A stretch of 64,000 nt of DNA from Candidatus Helarchaeota archaeon (GCA_019058315.1 JAHPZH010000001.1:943432-1007431); one strand, 5' to 3'; shown: positions 1-8,788, numbered from the stretch's first letter. Notes: generated by a model from the letters alone, not told the origin. Translations and numbers: made by a program.

Positions 1-738
1 AAGCTCGTGCATCTTCAGGTTTGTGATGAAATAGCTGGAGGATTGTTTCATTACGAAATGAGCCGAGGTATGCTTCCTGTAGATGATATAAAGGGTATGA
101 TTACAGCGATTGTTAAAGTAGATGATATGGAAAACCGTTCCTTTTTTTTGACTCAACTAACGGTTAGTGCAAATGATGATAAAGAACTTAAACAAAAATT
201 TAAATTAATTAACAAATTAGTTAACGAAACAAATAAAAATGAAGGTAGACAACTATTTTTATTTAAAACAGATGATCTTGCTGATATTGGGAAAAAAATA
301 GATAATTTTATGGAGCTCCCCTCCCAAATTCCATCATTATATGATATCAGAGCAGGAGGAGGATTGACTTGGGTTGGTTCTTATGTTCCTTTAAATCGAT
401 GGCTTGAAGGGTGTCAACGTGGTCTTAAAGTGATGGAAAAATATGGATGGGTTCCCGGTGTCCTCCATCGTCCTATGAAAACAGGGCATTATAGCGTAAT
501 GAGGTTTTTTATTCCTTTAAACAAATCTGATCCAGAAGAATTAAAAAAAGCTAGAAAGATGTGTGAAGAGATTGTAGATATTGTATTAGATATCGGGGGT
601 TTTCCTTATAAAGTTCCAACCTGGGCTGCAAAAAAAGCATTTGAAAAAACGGATCCAAATTTTGTTGGATTAATGAAGAAAATAAAGAATCTATTGGATC
701 CAAATGGAATAATGAACCCTGGGAGACTAATATTTTAG
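1..738 (+). CDS. FAD-linked oxidase, C-terminal part (truncated by window edge)
   Basis: This is the C-terminal part of a flavoprotein of the FAD-linked oxidase family (GlcD / 4-cresol-dehydrogenase type), which oxidises hydroxy acids or alcohols. The frame is open from the first base, so the N-terminal FAD-binding half lies outside the window and the GTG at base 7 is probably not a start. The end of the protein carries the family's typical finish, with a DPNGIMNPGRLIF tail that contacts FAD. It resembles the C-termini of the two complete copies at 28430 and 30007 but lacks their CxxCH motif. The next gene, 10 bases on, encodes a CCG-type Fe-S protein, the usual electron-transfer partner. The substrate cannot be told from this piece. 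Confidence 0.85.
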   Translation, partial: KLVHLQVCDEIAGGLFHYEMSRGMLPVDDIKGMITAIVKVDDMENRSFFLTQLTVSANDDKELKQKFKLINKLVNETNKNEGRQLFLFKTDDLADIGKKIDNFMELPSQIPSLYDIRAGGGLTWVGSYVPLNRWLEGCQRGLKVMEKYGWVPGVLHRPMKTGHYSVMRFFIPLNKSDPEELKKARKMCEEIVDIVLDIGGFPYKVPTWAAKKAFEKTDPNFVGLMKKIKNLLDPNGIMNPGRLIF

Positions 739-748
739 GGGTGAGATT

Positions 749-1885
749 ATGGATCTAAAAGATTTAAAAGACTGGCTTTATAGATGTCCAAAATGTAATT
801 CTTGTAAATATTTATATAAGGATTATAATAAATCTTGTCCATCTGGAGAAAAATTCCGTTGGGAAACTTATTGGGGCTCTGGAAGGGTTTGGATGGCATA
901 TGCACTTAAAAATGGAGAGCTTGAATGGAGCGATTCGATAATAAAAGCTATATTTGCATGTCCTACTTGCGGAAATTGTGCTGAACAATGTGAGCAAGAA
1001 ATAAAAGACCATTTAATCGACATTTTCGAAGCTTTAAGAGCAGAAGCTGTAAAATCTGGTTATGGTCCTATGCCTGAACAGAAAATGTATGCACAATTTG
1101 CTGCAGAAAAACATAATCCATATAATGAAAAACATGAAGAAAGAACCAGCTGGATGCCAAATCCAATTACGATGAAAGATAATGCTGAAATCCTATATTT
1201 TGTAGGTTGTACTTCTTCCTATCGGGAAAAAGAGATTGCAAATGCAACTCTTGAAATTTTAAAAAAATTGAATCTTGATTTTACAGTATCGAAAGATGAA
1301 TGGTGTTGTGGATCTCCACTATTGAGGACTGGACAAATAGAGGATGTAAAAAATTTAATAGAACATAATATTGAACTCTTTAAAAAAATGGGGATTAAAA
1401 AGATAATTACGTCATGTGCAGGATGCTTTAGAACTTTAAATAAGGACTACACAGATTTGAAAGATTTAGGAATTGAAATTCAACATATATCTGACTTTCT
1501 ACTTGAAAAACTAAAAGATGCCGACTTAAAGGAGATGGGTGTAAAAGTTACGTATCATGATCCCTGTCATATTGGCCGGCATTCGGGAATATTTGACACA
1601 CCAAGAGATTTAATAAAAAGTATCCCCGGAGTAGATCTTGTAGAAATGAAAAGAATTCGTGAGAATGCTTGGTGTTGTGGTGCTGGGGGAGGTGTCAAAT
1701 CAGCATTTAAAGATTGGGCTGTTGAAATTGCAATTGAAAGAATTAAAGAAGCAGAGGAAACTGGTGCAAGTATTCTACTATCATCATGTCCATTCTGTCA
1801 CAGAAATTTGAATGATGCAATTAAAAAATCTGGTTCCAAAATGAAAATGATAGATATTGTAGAATTATTGCAAGAACAAATTTAA
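749..1885 (+). CDS. CCG-domain Fe-S oxidoreductase (GlcF/HdrD-like)
   Basis: This is an electron-transfer protein with two N-terminal 4Fe-4S clusters and two C-terminal CCG domains, as in glycolate oxidase GlcF and heterodisulfide reductase HdrD. Cluster cysteines are C13, C16, C19, C30 and C71, C74, C77, C81. The CCG pairs appear as DEWCCGSP with SCAGC, and AWCCGAGGG with SCPFC. A strong GGGGTGAG ribosome site precedes the ATG. It sits directly after an FAD-linked oxidase fragment, so it probably accepts that enzyme's electrons. A close paralogue (402 residues) follows the same kind of oxidase at 31590. Family assignment is firm; the final electron acceptor is unknown. Confidence 0.9.
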   Translation: MDLKDLKDWLYRCPKCNSCKYLYKDYNKSCPSGEKFRWETYWGSGRVWMAYALKNGELEWSDSIIKAIFACPTCGNCAEQCEQEIKDHLIDIFEALRAEAVKSGYGPMPEQKMYAQFAAEKHNPYNEKHEERTSWMPNPITMKDNAEILYFVGCTSSYREKEIANATLEILKKLNLDFTVSKDEWCCGSPLLRTGQIEDVKNLIEHNIELFKKMGIKKIITSCAGCFRTLNKDYTDLKDLGIEIQHISDFLLEKLKDADLKEMGVKVTYHDPCHIGRHSGIFDTPRDLIKSIPGVDLVEMKRIRENAWCCGAGGGVKSAFKDWAVEIAIERIKEAEETGASILLSSCPFCHRNLNDAIKKSGSKMKMIDIVELLQEQI

Positions 1886-1913
1886 TTTTTTATTTTTTGT
1901 TTAGTGAATTTAT

Positions 1914-2549
1914 TTGAATCAAACAACCAGTAATAGCAATGAACAAAAAGATAAACAAGTAGAAACAAGTAACAATACATTTTGGATGCCTACTGGGAGA
2001 AATTCAAAAATAATTTTAGTTGCACTATTATTTTTTGGGACTTTATTAGCAATTTTTAGTACCGGTGTTTTTCTAACTTATGCAAGGGAACACATTTTTA
2101 TGAATAATTTAAGAAATCTTTTTCAAGCTATTTTTGATACTTTACAGTCAAGTAAAAAGTTTCAAACTCCAGAAAATAAAGCCCATTTATTTAATATCTG
2201 TATTTTTAATTTCTATTATACTAATTTTTTATTACTTTTTAGTCCCCAAAGTATATTTTCTATGATTTTTAGCTTTATCCCAAATATTGGAATAATTGAT
2301 GTTGTGATTGGATATAGTCTAATATTGTTTTCTTCAATGAATTTGATTTTTTATAAGTTCAATTTATCTAAAATTTTTTCTAACCCTTTTGATCCTCAAG
2401 TTTTGTTTGCAGCAAATTCTATTGCTATTCCATTCACCTTGATAGGGTATTTTCTTGAAAATATGTTTATTTTTGGATTTTGTGGATTATATTGGGCTTT
2501 AATGTGTTTTTATATTATTAATTTAATTCCTTTTAGAAATAAACCATAA
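1914..2549 (+). CDS. Hypothetical multi-pass membrane protein
   Basis: I do not recognise this family. The first 30 residues are polar (Asn/Gln/Ser-rich) and look cytosolic. They are followed by several hydrophobic stretches, one near residues 33-57 and others in the second half, giving roughly four to six membrane segments rich in Phe, Ile and Leu. There are no obvious catalytic residues or metal sites. The start is TTG with a weak GTGA motif upstream. It lies 28 bases after the Fe-S protein on the same strand and may be the last gene of that operon, possibly a membrane partner, but nothing in the sequence proves this. Confidence 0.6.
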   Translation: MNQTTSNSNEQKDKQVETSNNTFWMPTGRNSKIILVALLFFGTLLAIFSTGVFLTYAREHIFMNNLRNLFQAIFDTLQSSKKFQTPENKAHLFNICIFNFYYTNFLLLFSPQSIFSMIFSFIPNIGIIDVVIGYSLILFSSMNLIFYKFNLSKIFSNPFDPQVLFAANSIAIPFTLIGYFLENMFIFGFCGLYWALMCFYIINLIPFRNKP

Positions 2550-2576
2550 ATTAAAAATATTTTTAGAGGAAAATGA

Positions 2577-3347
2577 TTAATCTTTATACTCCCAACGCCC
2601 AGTAAAACCTTTTTTTAATTCAAATTTAATGAGCCCAGGTGGATAATCCAAATTAAAAAATCTATATCTAAAAAATATGGTTTTTTTATTTTTAAAAACA
2701 TTAGAAATGCGGACACCATATCCAAACATATGTTCTGTGGGATCAAATTTAATATTCCAAGTATCGAAGATTACTTCACCTTGAGGTGAAATAACCGCAA
2801 AATTATCTGAGTGAATTATATAAAAATAATCCTCTAATTCTACAACCCCCGAACAATGACCGTTAAGTGTAAAATGAATACATTTACCGTTTCGATCTTC
2901 CAGATATCCTTTTTGACTATCAACAACTAAAGTTAAATTATCTGATTTTACTATAGTTTTATAACCCCCTGCATTCCCGTAAGCTTTGTATCCAGATATC
3001 GTTTCAGGATTTTTATCTAAATTATCTAAATCTTTCAACGACTCATCTAAAGGTATGGTTTCTATAAAAAATCTTTTTTCAAGAACTTCTCTTTTTCTAT
3101 TTTGAAATTCAGGAAGTTTTCCTTTCATTGATAGCTTGACAACATTTATTACTTCATCTAAGATTTTTTGACCAAAGGTCTCCAAAATTAGATCTTGAAA
3201 TCTCCCATTTAAAAATTCTTTATATGAAGCAGCTCCTGCCATATCAGACATCCCAGTTCCATAATTATGACCAACTACTACTTCTTTGTAAGTAACATAA
3301 ACGTATTCAGTAAGGCGACCATCTTTTTTTTCCCAAGATGTCTTCAG
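2577..3347 (-). CDS. Hypothetical protein, paralogue of the gene at 3876 (probable CTG start)
   Basis: The product is a soluble protein of about 256 residues and of unknown function. It is a clear paralogue of the product at 3876: both share an N-terminal KEFL(N/D)G segment, a conserved middle with SDN, and a beta-rich C-terminal half containing VEL-FFY-I-HS-NFAV-SP-GE and ending in GLIK-ELK-G-TGRWE. An ATG nine bases upstream (3356) exists but touches its AGGAG ribosome site with no spacer. The CTG at 3347 sits nine bases after that site and aligns exactly with the paralogue's ATG (CTG-KTSWEKK against ATG-KTDWKKI), so CTG is the likelier start. The two copies flank the Alba gene on the same strand. 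Confidence 0.7.
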   Translation of the reverse strand: MKTSWEKKDGRLTEYVYVTYKEVVVGHNYGTGMSDMAGAASYKEFLNGRFQDLILETFGQKILDEVINVVKLSMKGKLPEFQNRKREVLEKRFFIETIPLDESLKDLDNLDKNPETISGYKAYGNAGGYKTIVKSDNLTLVVDSQKGYLEDRNGKCIHFTLNGHCSGVVELEDYFYIIHSDNFAVISPQGEVIFDTWNIKFDPTEHMFGYGVRISNVFKNKKTIFFRYRFFNLDYPPGLIKFELKKGFTGRWEYKD

Positions 3348-3437
3348 TTTAGACATCTCCTATGAATTGATTAGAAAATCAAATAGAAATAGGTTCAAAA
3401 TAAAAATAGAAAGTAAGTTTGGCAATTTGCCTTCTTT

Positions 3438-3722
3438 TTATTTGAATTTTAAAGTTATTTCGATTGTACTTACGCTAAATGTTCCTCTATCCCTACTTTG
3501 AAGTTCTTGTGTTCCAATTTCAATTTTATCGAGAGTAACTTGATCTTTCAAAAACCTATTTCTACAAATTTCTGCAACATCAACAGCTTTAGTAATAGCT
3601 CTACCTCTAGCTTTAATAATTATGTCTTTAGATCCGGATTGAACAGCTGTTACACATGCTAAAACATAATTCATAGTATTTTTTTTACCTATATAGATAG
3701 AATTATCTCTTTCATCACTCAA
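3438..3722 (-). CDS. albA: DNA/RNA-binding protein Alba
   Basis: This is the archaeal chromatin protein Alba, a dimer that coats DNA and also binds RNA. The 94-residue length and fold markers fit: an N-terminal IYIGKK segment with the paired lysines K13/K14 used for nucleic-acid binding, the ARGRAITKAVDVAEICRNRF helix, and a C-terminal IEI-TQE / STIEITLKF strand pair. The start is TTG, supported by a GGAGG ribosome site nine bases upstream. It lies between two paralogous genes of unknown function, all on the minus strand. The lysine state in the binding loop suggests it could be acetylated as in other Alba proteins, but that is inference. Confidence 0.93.
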   Translation of the reverse strand: MSDERDNSIYIGKKNTMNYVLACVTAVQSGSKDIIIKARGRAITKAVDVAEICRNRFLKDQVTLDKIEIGTQELQSRDRGTFSVSTIEITLKFK

Positions 3723-3875
3723 TCTATTCTGCCTCCTAATTTAAGATTACACCCATTTTAAAATTCCTAATTTTAGCTCAGTTCTATGTTTTTTAGAATT
3801 ATCAAAGGATTTTTGGTATATTCTTGTATATTCATTATTATATATATAATATACTTAAATTCAAATACAATTAAT

Positions 3876-4646
3876 TTATTCCCACCTGCCAGTTAAACCT
3901 AGTTTCAATTCGTATTTAATCAATCCAGGTTTATAATAATTTCTATCCCAAATATATCTAAAAAAGATCATGTTTTTATTTTTGTAAACATTATCAATGG
4001 AGAATCGATAATCAAATAAATGATTTAATGGGTCTAAAGGAAGTTTTGGGTCCAATTTATAAAAGTATGTATCAGAAATTATCTCTCCTTCTGGTGAAAC
4101 AACTGCAAAATTGTTAGAATGAACTATATAAAAAAAATCATTTAATTCGACAACTGCTTGAATATAACCTTTAAGCTTAAAGGGAAATTTTTCACCATTA
4201 ATGTTTTCTAAACACGGTCCATCAAATTCTAGAATTAATTTAAAATTATCTGATTTTAAAAGGATATTTCCACTTCCAGCATTGCTTAAATTTAAATTAC
4301 CGTCCTCAGTATCTTTATGTTTTAGTATTTTCTTCATAGAAGTGTCTCTTGGAATTTGTTCCAAAAAGAATTTTCTTATTAACATTTTTTCTTTTTCCCT
4401 TTGAAAAGGGGGATAATTTGGGGCTTCTTTTACAGAAGCAATGACTTCATTTAATACGTCTTCCCCAAAATCCATTTTAATTCCTAATTGTAATTTTCCA
4501 TCTAAAAATTCTTTATGAGTACATGTGCTTTCAAACCAAGATCTTCCCCCCTCATAGAAAGATCTAGTTATTATATGGCTAAATGTAACGTCTATTTCAA
4601 GCCAATCTACATCTTTATGTATTATTTTTTTCCAATCTGTTTTCAT
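3876..4646 (-). CDS. Hypothetical protein, paralogue of the gene at 2577
   Basis: This is a 256-residue soluble protein of unknown function and sister of the gene two positions downstream. The shared features are the CTHKEFLDGKL segment near residue 45, a polar middle, and a beta-strand-rich second half with VELNDFFYIVHSNNFAVVSP and a GLTGRWE ending. Alternating hydrophobic strands with Gly/Asn turns suggest a beta-sandwich or propeller-like fold, but no known domain is recognised. The ATG has no ribosome site, and an AT-rich TATA-like stretch lies just upstream, so the message may be leaderless. With Alba between the two copies, the three genes could be expressed together. Confidence 0.7.
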   Translation of the reverse strand: MKTDWKKIIHKDVDWLEIDVTFSHIITRSFYEGGRSWFESTCTHKEFLDGKLQLGIKMDFGEDVLNEVIASVKEAPNYPPFQREKEKMLIRKFFLEQIPRDTSMKKILKHKDTEDGNLNLSNAGSGNILLKSDNFKLILEFDGPCLENINGEKFPFKLKGYIQAVVELNDFFYIVHSNNFAVVSPEGEIISDTYFYKLDPKLPLDPLNHLFDYRFSIDNVYKNKNMIFFRYIWDRNYYKPGLIKYELKLGLTGRWE

Positions 4647-4726
4647 GATGTGTCAAATTAAAAAATGGAATTATAAAATGATAATTAATAAAATCTTATA
4701 ACCTAAAAAGTTAAATGATTCTATCC

Positions 4727-4736
4727 TTATATAAAT
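4727..4736 (+). promoter_or_regulatory. Candidate archaeal TATA box
   Basis: TTATATAAAT lies about 33-42 bases upstream of the radical SAM gene's first possible start. A TATA box centred here would place transcription start near 4757, giving a very short leader to GTG 4764 or ATG 4773. No ribosome site is visible, in keeping with a nearly leaderless message. Base composition alone produces many such strings, so this is tentative. Confidence 0.35.
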
Positions 4737-4763
4737 TAAAACAAGATATCTCTTCAGAATTTT

Positions 4764-5720
4764 GTGATATACATGACTTTGAGTCAAAATTCTCTATTAC
4801 GAGCAATTTCTATAGATAATATTAAAAGAGCAATTCCATTAGGTATGGGGCAATTAAAAAGACATTTGATAAAAGTTCCCTTTGCAGTTAATTATGATCT
4901 TACTTACAAATGTAATTTAAAATGTGAGCATTGTTACTTTTTTTCATCAGTAGAAGAAAAAAGACGTGAAAATGCATTACGACCAGAATTAACAGATCCA
5001 CAATGGCTTGAAGTCTTTAAATATCACCGCTCTCGAGGTATTACATCCGCTGCAATTACAGGTGGAGAACCAACTTTAAGAATGAATTTACTCCATGAAG
5101 CAGTAAAAATTTTTCCTAGAATTCAAATTGCTACTAATGGAATCATTAAGATTCCTAGATTTCCTGGAAATAAGCAACCTCTAATTTGGACATCAATTGA
5201 TGGTCGTCCAGAGACACATAACGCTATTCGTGGAGCAGAGATTTATGATCGAGTTATTGAAAATATACGTGATGATAAACGTGTGTTAATTTCTACTACA
5301 TTGACTACTTCAAATTATGATGAAATTGAAGATATTGTCAAAGAAACGATAAAATCTAATGTTGCTGGAATTTTTTTCCTCTTTTATACTGGTTATCCAA
5401 AAGATCCTTTACTATTAAAAGGAAAATATCTTCGAAAAGCTATTCAATCAATTTCTAAAGTTATGAATGAATATGAAGATTTTATAGTGATTTCTAAAAT
5501 GATGATACAATGTTATATTACCAAGGCTCACGTATCGGATTGTATCTTTAAAAATGGTGGTGTCCAATCTTTCTATCCTAATGGTGAAAAAAAATTCTGC
5601 GTTATGGGAAATAGTCCATTATTATGCGCCAATTGCGGTTGTATAGTTCCAGTTGCTTCTCATTGTATAAGTAAATTTGATCCTGAGACAATTGAAAAAT
5701 TAAAAAAATTCCCTTTTTAA
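4764..5720 (+). CDS. Radical SAM protein
   Basis: This radical S-adenosylmethionine enzyme has the [4Fe-4S]-binding CxxxCxxC motif at C50, C54, C57 (YKCNLKCEHCYF). An AITGGEPTLR stretch forms the SAM-contacting GGE motif. A second group of cysteines near the C-terminus (FCVMGN, LLCANCGC, SHC) could hold an auxiliary cluster, as in SPASM-like enzymes. ATG 4773 is an alternative start three codons in. A metallo-beta-lactamase-fold gene follows within 40 bases, so the two may act in one pathway. The substrate is not evident; this could be a peptide- or cofactor-modifying enzyme. Confidence 0.85.
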   Translation: MIYMTLSQNSLLRAISIDNIKRAIPLGMGQLKRHLIKVPFAVNYDLTYKCNLKCEHCYFFSSVEEKRRENALRPELTDPQWLEVFKYHRSRGITSAAITGGEPTLRMNLLHEAVKIFPRIQIATNGIIKIPRFPGNKQPLIWTSIDGRPETHNAIRGAEIYDRVIENIRDDKRVLISTTLTTSNYDEIEDIVKETIKSNVAGIFFLFYTGYPKDPLLLKGKYLRKAIQSISKVMNEYEDFIVISKMMIQCYITKAHVSDCIFKNGGVQSFYPNGEKKFCVMGNSPLLCANCGCIVPVASHCISKFDPETIEKLKKFPF

Positions 5721-5759
5721 GAAAATTAAAACTTTTATATAATAAAGAAATTAAAAAAA

Positions 5760-6464
5760 ATGACTTTTGACTTTATAGCTCCCGGAATTCAATTGGTAGG
5801 GCGTTTCGGGCGTTTAAAAACCGGCATTTGGCTCCTTAAATATAAATCTGAATGTATGCTATTGGAAATGCCAGATCAATCAGATAAAGATCCATTTCGT
5901 AATCCTTGGGATCGAATAGCTAAGTATATTGAACAAGAAAATTTACACCTTAAATTCATGACTGCAACACATTCTCATACTGACCACTTCGATACTTATC
6001 CAAATTTTCATAATAGATTTCCAAAGGTGCCAATCGTTGTTAATAGGCTATTTTTTCATAAATATAATTTGATTAGTTTCATAAAACCTGAAGATTTGGA
6101 TATTATTGGGAATATTAATGCCTCTATTGAAATAGAAGGTGTCCCGATATATTGTTTTAATGAAAAATGTTTTGAGACCAACCTAGAAGGCGAACAACTT
6201 TTTTTAATCCGTGCACCTAAACATAGTTGGAGCGATACTATGGTTATATTTCGAGGTTGCATTATTTCAGGTGACTGGTGGATTGGACCTGGTGATCCTA
6301 ATAGAAATATGATACCCCTAAAAACTATAAATGAATCAATTGATTTTTTAGAGGCATTTATTCATAAAAAAAATTATCATATTCACTCTTTATTTTCTGT
6401 TCATGCAAATGAGTTTCGATATGGAATAGATTTTATTGAACTAATGGAACAAACTCGCCCTTAA
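5760..6464 (+). CDS. Metallo-beta-lactamase-fold hydrolase
   Basis: The product is a zinc-dependent hydrolase of the MBL superfamily. The signature HSHTDH is at residues 71-76, with a later APKHSWSD histidine, a GDWW aspartate and a C-terminal SVHANE histidine, which together complete a two-metal site. At 234 residues it is a single-domain enzyme. The ATG lacks a ribosome site, but TTTATATAA lies about 20-26 bases before it, consistent with a leaderless transcript. It follows the radical SAM gene and its last four bases overlap the end of the convergent cupin gene. Whether it is a thioesterase, lactonase or glyoxalase-like enzyme cannot be told. Confidence 0.85.
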   Translation: MTFDFIAPGIQLVGRFGRLKTGIWLLKYKSECMLLEMPDQSDKDPFRNPWDRIAKYIEQENLHLKFMTATHSHTDHFDTYPNFHNRFPKVPIVVNRLFFHKYNLISFIKPEDLDIIGNINASIEIEGVPIYCFNEKCFETNLEGEQLFLIRAPKHSWSDTMVIFRGCIISGDWWIGPGDPNRNMIPLKTINESIDFLEAFIHKKNYHIHSLFSVHANEFRYGIDFIELMEQTRP

Positions 6465-6817
6465 TGATGATGGGAATGTGGAACAGGATGCCCCCCGGCT
6501 ATTATAAATGCGACTTCTTCTTCGGTTGTGTTCTCGATTTTTAGTTTTAAACCTTCCCTTAAAAAAAATGCATCACCTTTTTTCAATATTACCTCAATCC
6601 CATCTATCTTTAATTTCATTATCCCATTTAATGGCATAATAATTTCTTCATGGGCTTCACCTGAAGTATAATCTCTAATTTCTTTTGGATCTAGGTATGC
6701 ATAACCTAGATAGACATCTTTAATATCATTATTCAATAAAGCTCCGTAATAAAATTCCTTTTTTGGAGATTTTTTGCATTCCTCAATTATATTGATTTTT
6801 ATAACTTCCACCTCCAT
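6461..6817 (-). CDS. Cupin-domain protein
   Basis: This is a small single-cupin beta-barrel protein. The central part (SGEAHEEIIMPLNGIMKLKIDGIEVILKKGD) has the first cupin motif with a weakened metal site, followed by GDAFFL-EGLKLKIEN. The protein ends in HPVPHSHHH, a histidine-rich tail that could bind a metal. It is probably cotranscribed with the zinc-ribbon gene two bases upstream. The start is uncertain: ATG 6817 is followed, not preceded, by GGAGGTGG. That ribosome site sits eight bases before an in-frame ATA at 6802, so initiation at ATA is possible. Confidence 0.8.
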   Translation of the reverse strand: MEVEVIKINIIEECKKSPKKEFYYGALLNNDIKDVYLGYAYLDPKEIRDYTSGEAHEEIIMPLNGIMKLKIDGIEVILKKGDAFFLREGLKLKIENTTEEEVAFIIAGGHPVPHSHHH

Positions 6818-6819
6818 AA

Positions 6820-6990
6820 TTATATTTCTTCTTCTTCATCCTCTACTTCATATTCTATAAAGATTTCATAAGTACCACATTTAGGGCATTTTATATCGTC
6901 TAAAGGTGTTCCATCCTCGAATTCAAAATGAAAATCACACACTTTACAATAAAATGCAATTGTTTCTTTTTCATTATTGGATTCAGTCAT
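6820..6990 (-). CDS. Small rubredoxin-like zinc-ribbon protein
   Basis: This is a 56-residue acidic protein with two CxxC knuckles, C15/C18 and C35/C38 (FYCKVCDF and IKCPKCGTY), spaced as in zinc ribbons and rubredoxin-like proteins. The C-terminus is a run of glutamates. GAGG lies eight bases before the ATG. It is immediately upstream of the cupin gene, with two bases between stop and ATG, so the pair is almost certainly one transcript. Function is unknown; it could bind zinc for protein contacts or iron for electron transfer. Confidence 0.75.
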   Translation of the reverse strand: MTESNNEKETIAFYCKVCDFHFEFEDGTPLDDIKCPKCGTYEIFIEYEVEDEEEEI

Positions 6991-7075
6991 TTATTATTCC
7001 TCATACGATTGATTATAATAAATTTACTTAAAAAAAATAAAATTAAAAATGACGCTGACATAAATATTTCTAATT

Positions 7076-7085
7076 AAAATATAAG
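7076..7085 (+). promoter_or_regulatory. Candidate archaeal TATA box
   Basis: An AAAATATAAG-like stretch lies about 27-36 bases upstream of the GTPase start codon, the distance expected for a TATA box driving a message with a very short leader. An AAGG ribosome site also lies nine bases before that ATG. Tentative, because the region is generally AT-rich. Confidence 0.3.
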
Positions 7086-7111
7086 TTTTCAAATTATGAA
7101 GGATTGATAAA

Positions 7112-8014
7112 ATGCTTAAAAATATTACAATTTTTGGGGAAAAATTAACTTATTTGGATAAAGATTATGCAATAGCCTTTAAAAATCCAGATTTCTTACC
7201 TAAATTTCTCCGAGATGTGGATGAGGAAATGACTACAAGGGGATATTATGAAAAAGAAACAGTTATTAACTTATTAACTTTAAAAATTATCTGTTATAAA
7301 ATTAAAGATCCTTATCCACTATTCTTAGGCTTAACATTTGACGATTCAGCTGATCCTGAAAAAATCTTTGAACGAGTTCAAGATTTAATTGACATTACAT
7401 TAGATTACATCGAAAAAACAGATTCATTATATGAAGTTCATAATCCACAAGCTTTAGAGTCAGATTGTGATGAAATCACTAAAGAATTTTTAATGATTAG
7501 ACCTCCCAAAATTAGCATTATTGGTGCTGAGGGAGTAGGAAAAACAAGTATTTGTGAAATGTTAAAGAGCGGAATTCTTCCGGATGAAGGTATATACCCA
7601 TTTACAATAGAAAAATATTATGCACAATTATTTGATATACCAATAACTATTTGGGATGTAAAAATTACCGATGACTGGCGTGCTTCCTCTAAATATATTC
7701 TTGGCTCCGACGGAGTTATAATAGTTCTTGATTCAACTCTACAAAATGCGAGATATAGTAAAGCATTACTTGAAATGACAGAAGAAGTAATACCACACGC
7801 TGAAGTTTTAGTTGTTGCAAACAAGCAAGATGTTGAAGGTGCTTTGACTCCGGAAGACCTAGAAGAAATTCTTAATTGTAAAGTATTTCCATTCGATGCT
7901 AGTAAATTTGAAAACCAAAAGAAAATTCAAATTCAAGCTGCAAAACTGCTAGAAATAAAAGCATCAGAAATTGATTATTCTGAAGAAGATTATATAATTC
8001 AACGTACTGATTAA
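7112..8014 (+). CDS. Small GTPase with N-terminal longin/roadblock-like domain
   Basis: This is a Ras/Arf-superfamily GTPase of the sort abundant in Asgard archaea. The G domain starts near residue 131: P-loop GAEGVGKTS at 138-146, switch threonine near T165, NKQD at 237-240 and a DASK motif at 262-265. The G3 segment is WDVKITDDW, so the usual WDxxG glycine is missing. This may alter hydrolysis or switching. Residues 1-125 form a separate alpha/beta domain (FLPKFLRDV..., LFLGLTFDDSADPEKIFERVQDLI) whose pattern suggests a longin- or roadblock-like fold, as found in eukaryotic GTPase partners. No lipidation signal is visible at the C-terminus. Confidence 0.85.
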   Translation: MLKNITIFGEKLTYLDKDYAIAFKNPDFLPKFLRDVDEEMTTRGYYEKETVINLLTLKIICYKIKDPYPLFLGLTFDDSADPEKIFERVQDLIDITLDYIEKTDSLYEVHNPQALESDCDEITKEFLMIRPPKISIIGAEGVGKTSICEMLKSGILPDEGIYPFTIEKYYAQLFDIPITIWDVKITDDWRASSKYILGSDGVIIVLDSTLQNARYSKALLEMTEEVIPHAEVLVVANKQDVEGALTPEDLEEILNCKVFPFDASKFENQKKIQIQAAKLLEIKASEIDYSEEDYIIQRTD

Positions 8015-8056
8015 CTAGCTAAAAGATAAAAAAATTAGGAGTAGTAAGAATTCTCC

Positions 8057-8788
8057 CTAATATTTATTATTAAATCGATCAAGATGGACAAAATCACTTA
8101 ATTCTCTGCGATATTTCGTGCCATATTTACCATATTTACCTTCATATCCCAGTCTGAAAATAAGCATCAATTTATATCCTTGATTTTCAGGAATTTTTAA
8201 GATTTTCATTATTTTTTTAACAGATTCAGGATTCATAAGTTGACCACTGATAAGCTGTGTACTTATACCGAGATCATTTGAAGCTAACCAGATGTTTTCC
8301 ATTACTGCCCCAATACTTAATATTCCCCATACATGTTTTAAGGGTCCTACACCAGGTTTATTTCTGTTATATATAACAAAGAGCAATACAGCAGAATTTT
8401 GAACCAGAATAGAATATAATTCCATCGATTTTTTCCAAAAGTTATCATCGGTGATTAACTTCGGATCATCTTTTAAATCATTTACAAATTTTGGTAAAAC
8501 ATCTATAAAGACACCATCTTTCTTTGATTCGAGCTCTTCTTTAGAATAACGAACCCAGTGAAAATGTTCATCTACATATTTTTTTGTTAATCGAAATCCA
8601 ACCATCGATAGTTCTTTAATTACATTACGATCTTTAACTACAATGATTTCAAATGGTTGTGAATTATGTGGTGTAGGTGCAAACCGTGCAGCTTCTAAAA
8701 TTTTTTTTAATTCAGAATCGGGAATTGGTTTATTATTAAAAAGCCATCTTGAACTTCTTCTAAATTTTACTAGCTCTTGAAAATCCAT
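8057..8788 (-). CDS. Nitroreductase-family flavoprotein
   Basis: This is an FMN-dependent oxidoreductase of the nitroreductase fold. It shows the N-terminal RRSSRWLF-NKPIP segment (FMN phosphate binding), the AARFAPTPHNSQPFEIIVV motif, the IGAVMENIWLASNDLGIST helix and the LIFRLGYEG end. ATG 8788 is preferred over GTG 8797 because GGAG lies eight bases before it. A 41-codon ORF overlaps its first bases, and a peptide-modifying-type radical SAM gene lies upstream. Such folds also include oxidases acting on modified peptides or flavins, so its job here is open. Confidence 0.87.
   Translation of the reverse strand: MDFQELVKFRRSSRWLFNNKPIPDSELKKILEAARFAPTPHNSQPFEIIVVKDRNVIKELSMVGFRLTKKYVDEHFHWVRYSKEELESKKDGVFIDVLPKFVNDLKDDPKLITDDNFWKKSMELYSILVQNSAVLLFVIYNRNKPGVGPLKHVWGILSIGAVMENIWLASNDLGISTQLISGQLMNPESVKKIMKILKIPENQGYKLMLIFRLGYEGKYGKYGTKYRRELSDFVHLDRFNNKY

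Noticed and set aside
6461..6480. Histidine-rich end of the cupin as a possible engineered tag
   Set aside because: Interspersed prolines and serine (HPVPHSHHH) and the natural context fit a native metal-binding tail.
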